Assembly: GCF_900240995.1 (NCBI RefSeq)
Contig: NZ_LT965953.1
Coordinates: 641,303-705,302 of the forward strand
Direction: 5' to 3'
Length of the DNA: 64,000 bases
DNA from: Bacillus sp. Marseille-P3661
GTDB taxonomy: Bacteria; Bacillota; Bacilli; Bacillales; Bacillaceae_J
The number at the start of each line of letters is the position of its first letter. Positions within the stretch are counted from its first letter, which is position 1. Below, piece by piece: positions 47,472-57,004 of this stretch. The position numbers and the translations under genes are program-made. The notes beneath the pieces are model-generated. The model saw only the letters and a list, made by a program, of their open reading frames with translations. It was not told the origin of the DNA and did not search any database.

Positions 47472-48282
47472 TGGGTGATGTTAAAGAAACTCCTTTGAAT
47501 AAAGATTCATAACCTTGATTTAAATCCCTTGAAGTATGGGCGTCTGAACCATAAACTAAAGGGATTTTTCTACGTGCGGCCTCTTGCACAATCCACTCAG
47601 GTGGATATGGTTCAAGGCATAGTAATTTATTTATTCCTGCACCATTATAGTCAAGAGATAGTTGGTTTGTTTGCATAAGGTTTAGAATTTCGATAATTTC
47701 TTCACTAAAGGATTTTTTACATGGAAAGCGTTTTTGGAATTTATGGACCAATGTCATATGTCCGATCCTACGTGGTTTATAGTTACCTAAATCTGCTAAA
47801 ATAGACTGTTTCAGGTGCTGGTAGTAGGTGCGATAAACATTCTCAGTTGTACCGAAAACGGAGACAATTCTTTCGAATTCCTCTGGACTAAAATCAAGAC
47901 AATAATACTGATTTCCATTTTTCAAGAAATGAACAGATAAAATACTGTCATCTAAAAAACGTCCATATTCATTTAGAAATGCAGTAGTTTCAGATTCATA
48001 ATTTACAAGATAGTCTACTTCGAGCCCGATGTTTATTTTTATATGATTTCGATATTTCGTTTTAAGTTGTTGGAGATCCGAAATATACGATTCTAGAAGT
48101 TGCGGCTCCATTCCGCTATCCCGATCAGGTGTAGGATCTGCAAATTCGATTGGAAGTGGCGCATGCTCTGTAAAAGAAATCTCTTTAAAACATAGTTCTA
48201 TTGCACGATTAATATATTGCTCAAATGTATCTTTTGTACCGTGCGGACAATAAGGGGAGTGAATATGACCATCAATTTTCAT
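47464..48282 (-). CDS. hisJ: Histidinol-phosphatase, PHP family
   Basis: A 272-residue PHP-fold phosphatase making L-histidinol in histidine biosynthesis (HisJ/HisK). The opening MKIDGHIHSPYCPHG gives the metal ligands H6, H8 and H14; EISFTEHAPLP, GLEVDYL, SVHFLK and YGSDAH carry the rest. The ATG at 48282 has GGAGG 6 bases upstream; an in-frame upstream start (48327) would place that site within the gene. Length is about that of B. subtilis HisJ (268). Confidence 0.92.
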   Translation of the reverse strand: MKIDGHIHSPYCPHGTKDTFEQYINRAIELCFKEISFTEHAPLPIEFADPTPDRDSGMEPQLLESYISDLQQLKTKYRNHIKINIGLEVDYLVNYESETTAFLNEYGRFLDDSILSVHFLKNGNQYYCLDFSPEEFERIVSVFGTTENVYRTYYQHLKQSILADLGNYKPRRIGHMTLVHKFQKRFPCKKSFSEEIIEILNLMQTNQLSLDYNGAGINKLLCLEPYPPEWIVQEAARRKIPLVYGSDAHTSRDLNQGYESLFKGVSLTSPTI

Positions 48283-48398
48283 TTTTTTCCTCCAAATATC
48301 TACAATTTGTAAAAAAAATTTGGGCAAAATTGTTGTTTACATGGTATCATAAAAACATTGATTCATACATAACTTTTTAGAATTTATATATTGGAGTA

Positions 48399-48425
48399 TT
48401 GGAGTTTTAATTCCAACGCTTTTTC
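48399..48425. other. Small hairpin in the hisJ-ezrA divergent region
   Basis: TTGGA and TCCAA arms around an 8-base AT-rich loop, then CGCTTTTTC. It could end a transcript coming from upstream or be a leader hairpin of ezrA; nothing decides it. Confidence 0.3.
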
Positions 48426-48522
48426 CTATAAAAACTTATATATAAATCGCCTTCTGTCTTTTTAGACAAGAAAAATAAAATACACTTATGCCAAGCTAGC
48501 AGTGAAGGAGTAGGGGGCAAAC

Positions 48523-50208
48523 ATGGAATACCTAGTAATATTCATTGTCGTATTAATTGGAATCATAATATATGGATACATTTTTAGAAAAAAAGTTTAT
48601 AGCGAAGTCGACAAATTAGAGATGCTTAAAATCGACATTATGAACAGGCCAGTCACAGAGGAAATATCTAAAGTAAAGCAATTAAACATGACTGGTCAGA
48701 CTGAAGAAAAATTTGAGCAATGGCGGAATGCATGGGATGATATTGTAACAAATGAATTGCCATCTGTAGAAGAGCTGTTGTTTGATGCTGAAGAGGCTGC
48801 TGATCGTTATCGATTTAAAAAGGCCAGAAATATTAACCAACAAATCCAGTCAGTTCTCAATGGGGTTGAAGAAAAAATCAATTTGATATTAGTTGATTTA
48901 CAAGAACTAATTGGAAGTGAAGAACAAAATAAAGTTGAGATTGAAGAGCTTAAAGCAATAATGAAGAAACAGCGTAAACTAATGTTAACTTCGCGACATA
49001 CTTTTGGAAGTGCAGTTATTGCATTAGAACAGCAGTTAGATGATGTAGCTAATAAATTCATAGAGTTTGATGAAAAAACTGAAGGTGGAAACTACTTAGA
49101 GGCACGAGAAGTAGTATTATCAATCCGAAATGGTCTTGATATGCTTAATACAAAGTTAGAAGAAATTCCTAAATTATTCACTTTATGTCTAACAGAATTT
49201 CCATCCCAAATTAATGAGATTAGAAATGGTCAAAGAGAAATGATAGAAACTGGCTATGTGATCGAGCACCTTGAAATTGATAAAGAACTTAACAAAATTG
49301 AAGTTGAGCTTCAAGGTTACTTTGTTAAATTGGAGCAAGCTGAAATAACTGATATAAATGATGGTATGGCAGATATTAAGGAGCGAATTGAACAAATCTA
49401 TGATTGTTTAGAGAAAGAAGTCATAGCTAAACATTTTGTGAGCCAAGAAACGCCATCGATTGACCCTATATTACAAGAACTGCAAGATGAGGTTGTGGCA
49501 ACAAAACAAGAGTCTATTTTTGTTCAACAGAGTTATCATTTGAAAGATAAAGATTTGGAGGAGCAACATAAAATTGAAAAAAAGGTCGCTCAAACAATCG
49601 TGAGATATGAAGATCTTCTAGTCAAATTGGAAGAAAATAAAGAGCCTGCATCATTGCTCCGTGAAATTCTTGAAGAAATAAAAACGAATATTGAGAGTGT
49701 TACGAAAATGCACCATAAATTCACAGAAATGTTACACTCTTTAAGAAAAGACGAACGTGAAGCAAAAGAGCAAATCGTTGAAATGAGAAAAACGATTATT
49801 GAAGCTAAAAGCCTGATTAGGAAAAATCATTTACCTGGACTACCAGAAAGTATCATAAAGGTTTTTGATACATCTGAATTCAACTTAAGGACTGTGACAT
49901 ATAAGCTAGAGGAAAAACCGCTAGATATGTATGCAGTTAATACATTGTTGGCTGAAGCAAAGGATGCTGTTGATAAGCTTTATGAAAAAACAGAAGAGAT
50001 GGTAGAAAAGGCAAGACTGGTTGAACAAGTGATTCAATATGGTAACCGTTATCGTAGTAAGAATGCATTTTTAGCTGCCAAGCTTTCAGAAGCTGAACAA
50101 TATTTTAGGATGTATGACTATGATTTAGCATTAGAGGAAGCGGCAACAGCAATTGAACAGGTAGAACCGGGTGCAATAAAAAAGCTGAATGAGATGATAG
50201 AAAGTTAA
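48523..50208 (+). CDS. ezrA: Septation ring formation regulator EzrA
   Basis: A 561-residue membrane protein with one N-terminal helix (LVIFIVVLIGIIIYGYIF, about 4-21) and a long cytosolic region of helical, spectrin-like coiled coils. EzrA binds FtsZ and keeps Z-rings to mid-cell, and recruits PBP1 and GpsB. The patch EEKFEQWRNAWDDIVTNELP (about 66-85) and the late YRSKNAFLAAKLSEAEQYF match the family. Same length as known EzrA (562). AAGGAG lies about 14 bases before the ATG, and the nearer GTAGGGGG is the more likely site. Confidence 0.96.
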   Translation: MEYLVIFIVVLIGIIIYGYIFRKKVYSEVDKLEMLKIDIMNRPVTEEISKVKQLNMTGQTEEKFEQWRNAWDDIVTNELPSVEELLFDAEEAADRYRFKKARNINQQIQSVLNGVEEKINLILVDLQELIGSEEQNKVEIEELKAIMKKQRKLMLTSRHTFGSAVIALEQQLDDVANKFIEFDEKTEGGNYLEAREVVLSIRNGLDMLNTKLEEIPKLFTLCLTEFPSQINEIRNGQREMIETGYVIEHLEIDKELNKIEVELQGYFVKLEQAEITDINDGMADIKERIEQIYDCLEKEVIAKHFVSQETPSIDPILQELQDEVVATKQESIFVQQSYHLKDKDLEEQHKIEKKVAQTIVRYEDLLVKLEENKEPASLLREILEEIKTNIESVTKMHHKFTEMLHSLRKDEREAKEQIVEMRKTIIEAKSLIRKNHLPGLPESIIKVFDTSEFNLRTVTYKLEEKPLDMYAVNTLLAEAKDAVDKLYEKTEEMVEKARLVEQVIQYGNRYRSKNAFLAAKLSEAEQYFRMYDYDLALEEAATAIEQVEPGAIKKLNEMIES

Positions 50209-50234
50209 ATAAATGGTATAAGGAGCTGTACTAT

Positions 50235-50561
50235 ATGCTACAAAAAGCTATAGTCTTAGGCCTATCTATACTCTGCTTGTCGGTTTGGACTTTAGTTATT
50301 TTTCAATTATTCCAAGAGTCGCCACAAGTTAGAGCAACTGAAGCCGCAACTCGCATTTCAGCTCTATCTCAACTGCCACAGTTAAATGATCATGATTATA
50401 CTGCTGGTAGGGTCGTAGTAGCAAACAATGCGACTGCCGAGACATCTGAAAGCGATCCAATTCAAATAAATGGACTAACAAAAGAAGATGTAATTGATAT
50501 TGCCATAAATCAATCAGTATCCATCGATACGCTCCTTACTGCATTGAATATTAATAGGTAA
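50235..50561 (+). CDS. Small membrane-anchored protein downstream of ezrA
   Basis: A 108-residue protein. One N-terminal helix (IVLGLSILCLSVWTLVIFQLF) is followed by an extracytoplasmic stretch ending in a short helical piece GLTKEDVIDIAINQSVSIDTLLTAL. I do not recognise it. It is 26 bases after ezrA with AAGGAGC upstream and shares its terminator, so it is probably co-transcribed with ezrA. The link to division is only by context. Confidence 0.7.
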   Translation: MLQKAIVLGLSILCLSVWTLVIFQLFQESPQVRATEAATRISALSQLPQLNDHDYTAGRVVVANNATAETSESDPIQINGLTKEDVIDIAINQSVSIDTLLTALNINR

Positions 50562-50577
50562 TTTCCCTCATAAATAA

Positions 50578-50605
50578 AGACCCCTTAATTTATAAAGGGG
50601 TCTTC
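50578..50605 (+). terminator. Terminator of the ezrA unit
   Basis: AAGACCCCTT pairs with AAGGGGTCTT (10 bp) around an A/T loop; the tail is CATTTA. Confidence 0.8.
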
Positions 50606-50632
50606 ATTTATGCATATGAAAGTTATTTTTCG

Positions 50633-50652
50633 GTACGTACTTGTCCAGCTCC
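50633..50652. repeat. Dispersed repeat fragment (copy 2)
   Basis: Matches 27142-27161 in 19 of 20 bases; see that entry. Confidence 0.5.
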
Positions 50653-50660
50653 TAGGCCAT

Positions 50661-50686
50661 CTGGGTTATAGACCCAGCAGTTTTTT
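50661..50686 (+). terminator. Terminator-like hairpin before braB
   Basis: CTGGGT / ACCCAG perfect 6-bp stem, CAG, then six T on the plus strand. It points against braB, so it may be a second stop for the ezrA transcript or a remnant of the adjacent repeat. Confidence 0.55.
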
Positions 50687-50711
50687 ATACTGGCGTTTCC
50701 GATTTATTTGC

Positions 50712-52055
50712 TCATGCTTTTGTATAATCTTTTAGGTTACTTTTTTCAAATATATACTTTATGAAATAGCCAATGATTGAGCCTATTATAAACGGGATAA
50801 GCCAGCCTACCCCAACGGAGTAAAATGGTAGCGCTGTGTTCAGTAACTCATTTAGATTGGTTGAGAGGATCCCAGCTGCTTTAAAACCTTCTAAAATACT
50901 GATGACTGCTGCACCAACAACTCCTCCGATATAGACAAACTGTTCTCCATTAAAGAACTTATCCAGAAAAGTTAAGAACATTAAACTAATTGCTATTGGA
51001 TAAATAATCATAAGTATAGGTACTGATATAGCGATGAGTTGTGTCAAGCCAACATTCGCAACAAGCATACTAAAAGTTGAAAAAATACCCACATATGTAC
51101 TATATGTGAATGTAGGGAAAATATTATTAAAAAATTCAGAACAAGCTGATACTAATCCAATAGATGTCGTTAAACATGCAAAAGTAATCGCAATACCGAG
51201 GATAACTGTACCAATTGATTTATAATAATATGTTGCAGCTTCAGATAAAATTTGCCCTCCATTTAAAACTGGACCTATTACATCAATACTAGTTGCACCC
51301 AAATAAGCTAATGAAACATATACAAGCATTAACCCAATAGCTGCAAAAGCCCCTGCTTTTATAGTAGTTATTGTGATTTCTCTTTGATTGTTTATTCCCT
51401 TGTCTTTAATCGCATTAATAACAACTATACCAAATACTAGTGCAGCTAATGCATCTAGTGTTAAATAACCTTCAATAAAGCCTTTGAAAAATGGTGAGCT
51501 TTGGTAAGCTGCCTGTGGTTTTGATATGTCCCCCATTGGAGAGATAAAAACTCTACCTACTAACAATGCTAAAACTATAATCAAAAGTGGTGTTAATATT
51601 TTACCAATACGATCCACGAGTTTGGTTGGATTTAAGGATAACCAATACGTAATGGCAAAGAAAATAATTGTATAAATAAATAATGAAAATCCATTAGAAT
51701 CCACACTTTTTGGTAAGAACGGTGTTACCCCGATTTCAAAAGCAACTGTACCTGTACGTGGGATTCCAAAGAAAGGTCCAATAGCTAAATATAAAATAAT
51801 AGTAAAAATAATTCCGAATATTGGATGTACACGATTTGCTATACTTCGAAGATTGCCACCACTTATGGCGATCGCCGTGACACCTAATAAAGGTAAGCCA
51901 ACACCTGTTATTAAAAAACCAATTGTTGCACCTATTACATTTGAGCCGGCTGCTTGTCCTAATGCAGTTGGAAAAATCATATTTCCTGCTCCAAGAAATA
52001 GCGCAAATAACATTAACCCAATTGTTAGGGTATGTTTACTACCCCTGTTTTTCAT
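50712..52055 (-). CDS. braB: Branched-chain amino acid:cation symporter (BrnQ family)
   Basis: A 447-residue permease with about 12 membrane segments, importing Leu, Ile and Val with Na+ or H+. The family opening LMLFALFLGAGNMIFP (about 14-29) is intact, as is GIPRTGTVAFEIG. Starts at the ATG 52055 with GGAGG 9 bases upstream; an upstream in-frame TTG at 52082 would lie before that site. Position between ezrA and nifZ is as in B. subtilis braB. Confidence 0.93.
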   Translation of the reverse strand: MKNRGSKHTLTIGLMLFALFLGAGNMIFPTALGQAAGSNVIGATIGFLITGVGLPLLGVTAIAISGGNLRSIANRVHPIFGIIFTIILYLAIGPFFGIPRTGTVAFEIGVTPFLPKSVDSNGFSLFIYTIIFFAITYWLSLNPTKLVDRIGKILTPLLIIVLALLVGRVFISPMGDISKPQAAYQSSPFFKGFIEGYLTLDALAALVFGIVVINAIKDKGINNQREITITTIKAGAFAAIGLMLVYVSLAYLGATSIDVIGPVLNGGQILSEAATYYYKSIGTVILGIAITFACLTTSIGLVSACSEFFNNIFPTFTYSTYVGIFSTFSMLVANVGLTQLIAISVPILMIIYPIAISLMFLTFLDKFFNGEQFVYIGGVVGAAVISILEGFKAAGILSTNLNELLNTALPFYSVGVGWLIPFIIGSIIGYFIKYIFEKSNLKDYTKA

Positions 52056-52274
52056 AGAAGATAACCTCCAATAAATCTTCAATTATAAGATAATTTGAAG
52101 AATTCACTTAACACGTACCATAGTATAGCATTTAAATTTAGATACTAAAAAATGATTCAAAATTAAAATTATTAGTAATTGTTCAGTCTATTTACTTGGA
52201 TTGAAAAGTTTCACTTTATATATTTTTATGTTAATATATGTAGATGCAAAATTCTGATTCAATAGGTGATTACC

Positions 52275-53417
52275 ATGATATATTTTGATAATAGTGCAAC
52301 GACTAAACCTTATGCAGAAGTAATTGATTCTTATATAAAAGTAGCAGAAAACTTTTTCGGTAATCCGTCTTCGATTCATACATTAGGCAGTGAGGCTGAA
52401 AAACTGTTAACGCAATCAAGAAAATTAACTGCAGCAATGTTAAATGTGAATCCATCTGAAATTTACTTTACGTCAGGTGGTTCAGAAGGAAATAATTTGG
52501 CTATAAAGGGTACGTCTCTTGAGTATCAATCAAGAGGAAAACATATGATTACGACAAGTGTAGAACATCCTTCTGTTCTAGAAGCCTTTAAGCAACTAGA
52601 ATACTTGGGCTTTGATATTACGTATCTGCCTGTGGACAAGGCAGGCAGGGTCAACATAGAAACATTAAAATCTGCTATTCGAAAAGATACAATATTGGTT
52701 TCAATTATTCATGTGAACAATGAAATGGGGACAATTCAACCAATTGCTGAGATAGGAAAGTTATTAAAGGATTATCCTAAAATTCTTTTTCATGTTGACA
52801 ATGTTCAAGGAATTGGTAAGGTACCATTAAATATATCTGCTTCTGGTATTGATTTATGTACATTTTCTGGCCATAAATTTCATGCGATGAAAGGAACAGG
52901 CTTTATATATATACGCGATGGAGTGAAACTCTCTGCTATATTAAGCGGTGGCGGCCAAGAATCAGGTATTCGTGCAGGAACTGAAAATATAGCAGGAATT
53001 GTTTCGATGACGAAAGCACTTAGAATGACACTGGATAAAATGGCAACAGAAATTGCCAATCTTCAAGTGCTTAAAGAGATGCTAATAACTGGGCTATCTA
53101 AGATTGATGGGATTGTCATCAATACTCCTAAGGAGGAATCAGCCCCACATATTGTAAACTTTTCTATACCAAAGTTAAAACCTGAAGTATTAATTCAAAG
53201 TCTGAGCAAGGAAAATATATATGTTTCGACTAAGTCAGCTTGTTCATCTAAATTAGCGCAAGCTAGTAGAATATTGTTGGAAGCAGGGTTAGGAGAAGAA
53301 ATAGCTAAAAGTGCAATAAGAGTAAGTTTTACTTTCTCCAATACAGCGGAGGAAGTAAATGAGTTTTTAAATGTTTTATCACAAAAGCTATCCAAATTAC
53401 AAGAAGTTATGAGGTGA
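52275..53417 (+). CDS. nifZ: Cysteine desulfurase NifZ (partner of ThiI)
   Basis: A 380-residue PLP enzyme that takes sulfur from cysteine and passes it to ThiI for 4-thiouridine in tRNA. PLP lysine K201 is in [11 protein letters not shown], and the persulfide cysteine C323 is in [21 protein letters not shown] is the family start, so the ATG at 52275 (5 bases after AGGTGA) is chosen over GTG 52266. Its stop lies in the ribosome-binding region of thiI 6 bases before that gene, so they form a tight operon. Confidence 0.95.
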   Translation: MIYFDNSATTKPYAEVIDSYIKVAENFFGNPSSIHTLGSEAEKLLTQSRKLTAAMLNVNPSEIYFTSGGSEGNNLAIKGTSLEYQSRGKHMITTSVEHPSVLEAFKQLEYLGFDITYLPVDKAGRVNIETLKSAIRKDTILVSIIHVNNEMGTIQPIAEIGKLLKDYPKILFHVDNVQGIGKVPLNISASGIDLCTFSGHKFHAMKGTGFIYIRDGVKLSAILSGGGQESGIRAGTENIAGIVSMTKALRMTLDKMATEIANLQVLKEMLITGLSKIDGIVINTPKEESAPHIVNFSIPKLKPEVLIQSLSKENIYVSTKSACSSKLAQASRILLEAGLGEEIAKSAIRVSFTFSNTAEEVNEFLNVLSQKLSKLQEVMR

Positions 53418-53422
53418 TTTAT

Positions 53423-54640
53423 ATGGAATATAATCATATATTAATTCGCTATGGTGAAATGTCTCTAAAGGGAAAAAACCGTTCAAGATTTTCCCAAGTA
53501 TTGAAGGGAAATATAAAAAGAAGATTGAAGGATTTTCCTAATGCAACAGTTGTTCGAACTAAGGACCGTATGTACATTGAATTGAACGGTGAAGACCATC
53601 TTGCTATAAGTCAAATTTTGACGGAAGTTTTCGGGATTCAAAGTTTTAGTTTAGCAATTAAAACAAAAAGTGAGCTTGAGGAAATTCAAACTGGGGCTCT
53701 AAAAGCTTTTCAAGAGGCTGATCCTACTGCTAAAACTTTTAAAGTATCAGCTAGACGCGCTGATAAAACTTTCCCTGTTAATTCTCAACAATTAAACCAT
53801 AATATTGGTGGTTATATATTAAAAAATACGGATGGAATAAAAGTAGATGTCCATAATCCGGATGTAAATGTCAGAATTGAGGTTAGAAAGGGCGTTACTT
53901 TTATTACATGTAAGGATCAAAAAGGAGCAGGTGGCTTTCCTGTTGGCACAAATGGAAAAGCTTTGCTTATGCTTTCTGGTGGAATTGATAGTCCTGTAGC
54001 TGGCTATCTAACGATGAAAAGAGGCGTTAAAATAGAAGCTATCCATTTTCATAGTCCACCTTTTACAAATGAACGTGCTAAGCAAAAGGTAATCGATTTG
54101 GCACAGAAATTAACGAAGTATGGGAGCCGTGTACGAGTGCATATTGTACCTTTTACGGAAGTACAGCAGGAATTGCATAAACAAATTCCTTCAAGTTATA
54201 CAATGACTGCTATGCGGAGAATGATGCTTCGCATTGCTGAAAAAGTTGCCATACAAAACGGAGCACTAGCTATTGCAACAGGTGAAAGTTTAGGCCAGGT
54301 GGCAAGTCAGACAATGGAAAGTATGCATACAATTAACGAAGTAACGAATTTCCCGATTATTCGGCCGTTAATTGCAATGGATAAGCTTGAAATCATCGAT
54401 ATTGCACATGAAATTGATACGTATGAGACATCTATTTTACCGTATGAAGATTGCTGCACGATCTTTTTGCCAGCTGATCCTAAAACTAGACCTAAAAGGG
54501 AAAAAATTAATCACTTTGAAGAACGTCTAGCAAATATAAACGACTTAATCGATGATGCCGTAACAAATATAGAAGTAATTGATTTAGAGTTTAATTCAGA
54601 AGGTCCAAAGGTAGAAGAGCAATTTGAGGACCTATTTTAG
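53423..54640 (+). CDS. thiI: tRNA 4-thiouridine synthase ThiI
   Basis: A 405-residue enzyme that adenylates U8 of tRNA and inserts sulfur supplied by NifZ. It has an N-terminal ferredoxin-like part and THUMP domain (about 60-165), then the PP-loop SGGIDSP at 185-191. There is no C-terminal rhodanese domain, as usual in Bacillus, where NifZ delivers sulfur directly; EDCCTIF near residue 350 is conserved. The ATG at 53423 is 6 bases after GAGGTG; GTG 53414 overlaps the nifZ stop and is less likely. Confidence 0.95.
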   Translation: MEYNHILIRYGEMSLKGKNRSRFSQVLKGNIKRRLKDFPNATVVRTKDRMYIELNGEDHLAISQILTEVFGIQSFSLAIKTKSELEEIQTGALKAFQEADPTAKTFKVSARRADKTFPVNSQQLNHNIGGYILKNTDGIKVDVHNPDVNVRIEVRKGVTFITCKDQKGAGGFPVGTNGKALLMLSGGIDSPVAGYLTMKRGVKIEAIHFHSPPFTNERAKQKVIDLAQKLTKYGSRVRVHIVPFTEVQQELHKQIPSSYTMTAMRRMMLRIAEKVAIQNGALAIATGESLGQVASQTMESMHTINEVTNFPIIRPLIAMDKLEIIDIAHEIDTYETSILPYEDCCTIFLPADPKTRPKREKINHFEERLANINDLIDDAVTNIEVIDLEFNSEGPKVEEQFEDLF

Positions 54641-54678
54641 AGGAAAAATTTCCAGTAATTACCGCTAAAAAAAATGAA

Positions 54679-54708
54679 TGAATACATTTGCTTTTTCACA
54701 CTCTATTA
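54679..54708 (+). promoter_or_regulatory. Candidate sigma-G (forespore) promoter of sspA
   Basis: TGAATA (54679-54684), 17-base spacer and TCTATTA (54702-54708). The -35 fits sigma-G well; the -10 is only partly like CATAMTA. SASP genes are transcribed by sigma-G in the forespore. Confidence 0.45.
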
Positions 54709-54736
54709 ACACAAACACAGAGGAGGTGAAAAGCAA

Positions 54737-54946
54737 ATGGCTAGAAGTAACAACAGTAACCAATTATTAGTTCCTGGAGTATCACAAGCTATCGACCAAA
54801 TGAAATATGAAATTGCTCAAGAGTTTGGTGTAAACCTTGGTGCTGATACAACTTCTCGTGCTAACGGTTCAGTTGGTGGAGAAATCACAAAGCGCCTAGT
54901 TTCTATGGCTCAACAGCAAATGGCTGGTTTTCAAGGTCAACAATAA
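54737..54946 (+). CDS. sspA: Small acid-soluble spore protein, alpha/beta type
   Basis: A 69-residue DNA-binding protein that coats and protects spore DNA. Two conserved parts are visible: [10 protein letters not shown] with the GPR protease cleavage site after the Glu before FGV, and [17 protein letters not shown] long ribosome-binding site AGAGGAGGTGA lies upstream, as in highly expressed SASP genes. It shows that the organism forms endospores. Confidence 0.97.
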   Translation: MARSNNSNQLLVPGVSQAIDQMKYEIAQEFGVNLGADTTSRANGSVGGEITKRLVSMAQQQMAGFQGQQ

Positions 54947-54962
54947 TTAAATAAAATGGCTG

Positions 54963-54992
54963 AAGGCAAGTCCAAACGGGCTTGCCTTTTTT
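54963..54992 (+). terminator. Terminator after sspA
   Basis: AAGGCAAGTCC pairs with GGGCTTGCCTT; six T follow. Confidence 0.9.
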
Positions 54993-55267
54993 ATACTTTA
55001 AGGAAATTAACTTATTAAAGTATAAAAAAGATATCGACATTTGCCATTAGTGGGCAATCGACGTGTTTTTCTAATTGTGAAAGGTATCATCTGATGAACA
55101 GGATAAGATTTTGAACCGTAATAAAATGTATTCAAAAGATTGAGATTTTTTAGTAGAATGGTAATTATGGTACTGAAATCTTGTTGGCGTTAGACCATAG
55201 TAATTGTTCTCAACCTGATAGGTTGCAATGGATGAGCGTAACCAGATTAGTAATGGGGGGAAATTGG

Positions 55268-56842
55268 ATGAGAAGAGAAGATTTGTTGGCACCAAGTAAT
55301 TATAACTTAGCAGAAGAGGTTGAACGTTTTGCGAACAATCCTAATGTAATTGCACTCAAGTGGATTAATGAAGAAGGGGAACAGGCCGAGATTACATATG
55401 CTGAGTTAATGAAACAGGTAAATAGGATTGGAAACGCTTTATTAAGTAGCGGTCTTCAAAAAGGGGACAAGGCAATTATAATGATTCCCCGTCTCATAGA
55501 TGCTTACACCATTTATCTTGGTTGTCTAAAAGCAGGAATTGCAGTGAGCCCAGGTTCAGAAATGTTACGTGCTAAAGATATACGTTATCGCTTAATACAT
55601 GGAGAGATTAAAGCAGTTATCAGCTTGGATTCTTTAGTGGAAGAATTTAATTCAATTACAGATATCGAATTTATGAAATTTGTAGTTGGAGATAAGGTAG
55701 AGGGTTGGCAAGATTTAATGTCAATAGCAGCTAAATCAAGCGATCAACTAGTGCAAGCTAATACTACTTCTGATGATATGGCTTTTCTTTCTTATACATC
55801 AGGAACAACAGGTAATCCAAAAGGTGTAGTACATACACACGGTTGGGCATACGCTCATTTAAGAACGGCAGCGTCAGGCTGGTTAGGAATTAAAGAAGGC
55901 GACGTTGTATGGGCTACAGCTGCTCCCGGTTGGCAAAAATGGATTTGGAGTCCGTTTATGTCTGTATTAGGTTCTGGTGCAACTGGTTTTGTTTACAATG
56001 GAAAATTTGATGCAAACAAATACCTACAGCTATTACAAGATCACAACGTAAATGTCCTATGTTGTACACCGACTGAATATCGAGTAATGGCTAAAGTAGA
56101 AAATCTTAGTGATTTTAGTCTTCCTGCATTAAGAAGTGCAGTATCCGCTGGTGAGCCTTTAAATCGTGAAGTAATAGATACATTTAGAAAATATTTTAAT
56201 GTTACTGTCCGTGATGGCTATGGTCAAACAGAAAATACTTTATTGGTTGGTATACTTGAAGGCATGGAAGTTAAGCCAGGTTCGATGGGCCGGCCAACAC
56301 CAGGGAACACAGTTGAAATTGTCAATGATGATGGCAACCCATGCGCTGTTGGTGAAGTTGGTGATATTGCCGTACATCGACATACGCCAGCATTATTTAA
56401 AAACTATTATAAAGATCCTGAAAGAACAGCTATGCAATTCAGGGGTGAATGGTATATTACAGGTGATAAAGCCAAAAAAGATGAGGATGGCTACTTTTGG
56501 TTTGAGGGCCGTAGTGATGATATTATCATTAGCTCGGGCTATACTATTGGACCGTTTGAGGTTGAAGATGCATTAGTTAAGCACCCTTTGGTAAAAGAAT
56601 GTGCTGTTGTTAGTAGCCCAGACGAAATTCGTGGTTCAGTCGTTAAAGCATTTGTTGTTTTACGGGATGGTGTTGATGAAAATCAAGATAACTTAGTAAA
56701 GAACCTTCAAAATCATGTAAAAGATTTAACAGCGCCATACAAATATCCTCGTAAGGTTGAGTTTGTTAAGGAATTACCTAAAACAACATCTGGAAAAATC
56801 CGTCGCGTTGAATTACGGCAAAAAGAAATGAAATCGAAATAG
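55268..56842 (+). CDS. ytcI: Acyl-CoA synthetase (YtcI/MbcS-like)
   Basis: A 524-residue AMP-forming acyl-CoA ligase. The adenylate loop SYTSGTTGNPKGVVHTH (about 178-194), DGYGQTEN and the C-terminal PKTTSGKIRRVELR with the catalytic lysine are intact. It resembles medium/branched-chain acyl-CoA synthetases (MbcS) more than AcsA; the substrate is inferred. The ATG at 55268 is 7 bases after GGGGGG; an in-frame upstream start at 55181 would lie before that site. It carries the same kind of lysine that AcuA-type acetylases target. Confidence 0.9.
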   Translation: MRREDLLAPSNYNLAEEVERFANNPNVIALKWINEEGEQAEITYAELMKQVNRIGNALLSSGLQKGDKAIIMIPRLIDAYTIYLGCLKAGIAVSPGSEMLRAKDIRYRLIHGEIKAVISLDSLVEEFNSITDIEFMKFVVGDKVEGWQDLMSIAAKSSDQLVQANTTSDDMAFLSYTSGTTGNPKGVVHTHGWAYAHLRTAASGWLGIKEGDVVWATAAPGWQKWIWSPFMSVLGSGATGFVYNGKFDANKYLQLLQDHNVNVLCCTPTEYRVMAKVENLSDFSLPALRSAVSAGEPLNREVIDTFRKYFNVTVRDGYGQTENTLLVGILEGMEVKPGSMGRPTPGNTVEIVNDDGNPCAVGEVGDIAVHRHTPALFKNYYKDPERTAMQFRGEWYITGDKAKKDEDGYFWFEGRSDDIIISSGYTIGPFEVEDALVKHPLVKECAVVSSPDEIRGSVVKAFVVLRDGVDENQDNLVKNLQNHVKDLTAPYKYPRKVEFVKELPKTTSGKIRRVELRQKEMKSK

Positions 56843-56877
56843 TATGGATATTAAGTGGAGTTTTTGCTAGGTTTAAG

Positions 56878-56912
56878 GAGCAGATAGAATTAGGAGTCTA
56901 TCTGTTCTTTTT
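56878..56912 (+). terminator. Terminator after ytcI
   Basis: GAGCAGATAG pairs with CTATCTGTTC (one G-U), followed by five T. Confidence 0.87.
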
Positions 56913-57004
56913 GTTTTATTGAATGGTTGTGTGGTTAGTCGTTCATGTACTTGTACTTGTACTAAGCTTTGTGAATTCGCGTTTAGGAAAAGCACGGGTG
57001 TTTC

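Noticed and set aside
54675-54692. FadR-like operator (TGAATGAATACATT) near ytcI
   Set aside because: Only one half matches, and it lies before sspA, where a sigma-G -35 box explains it better.
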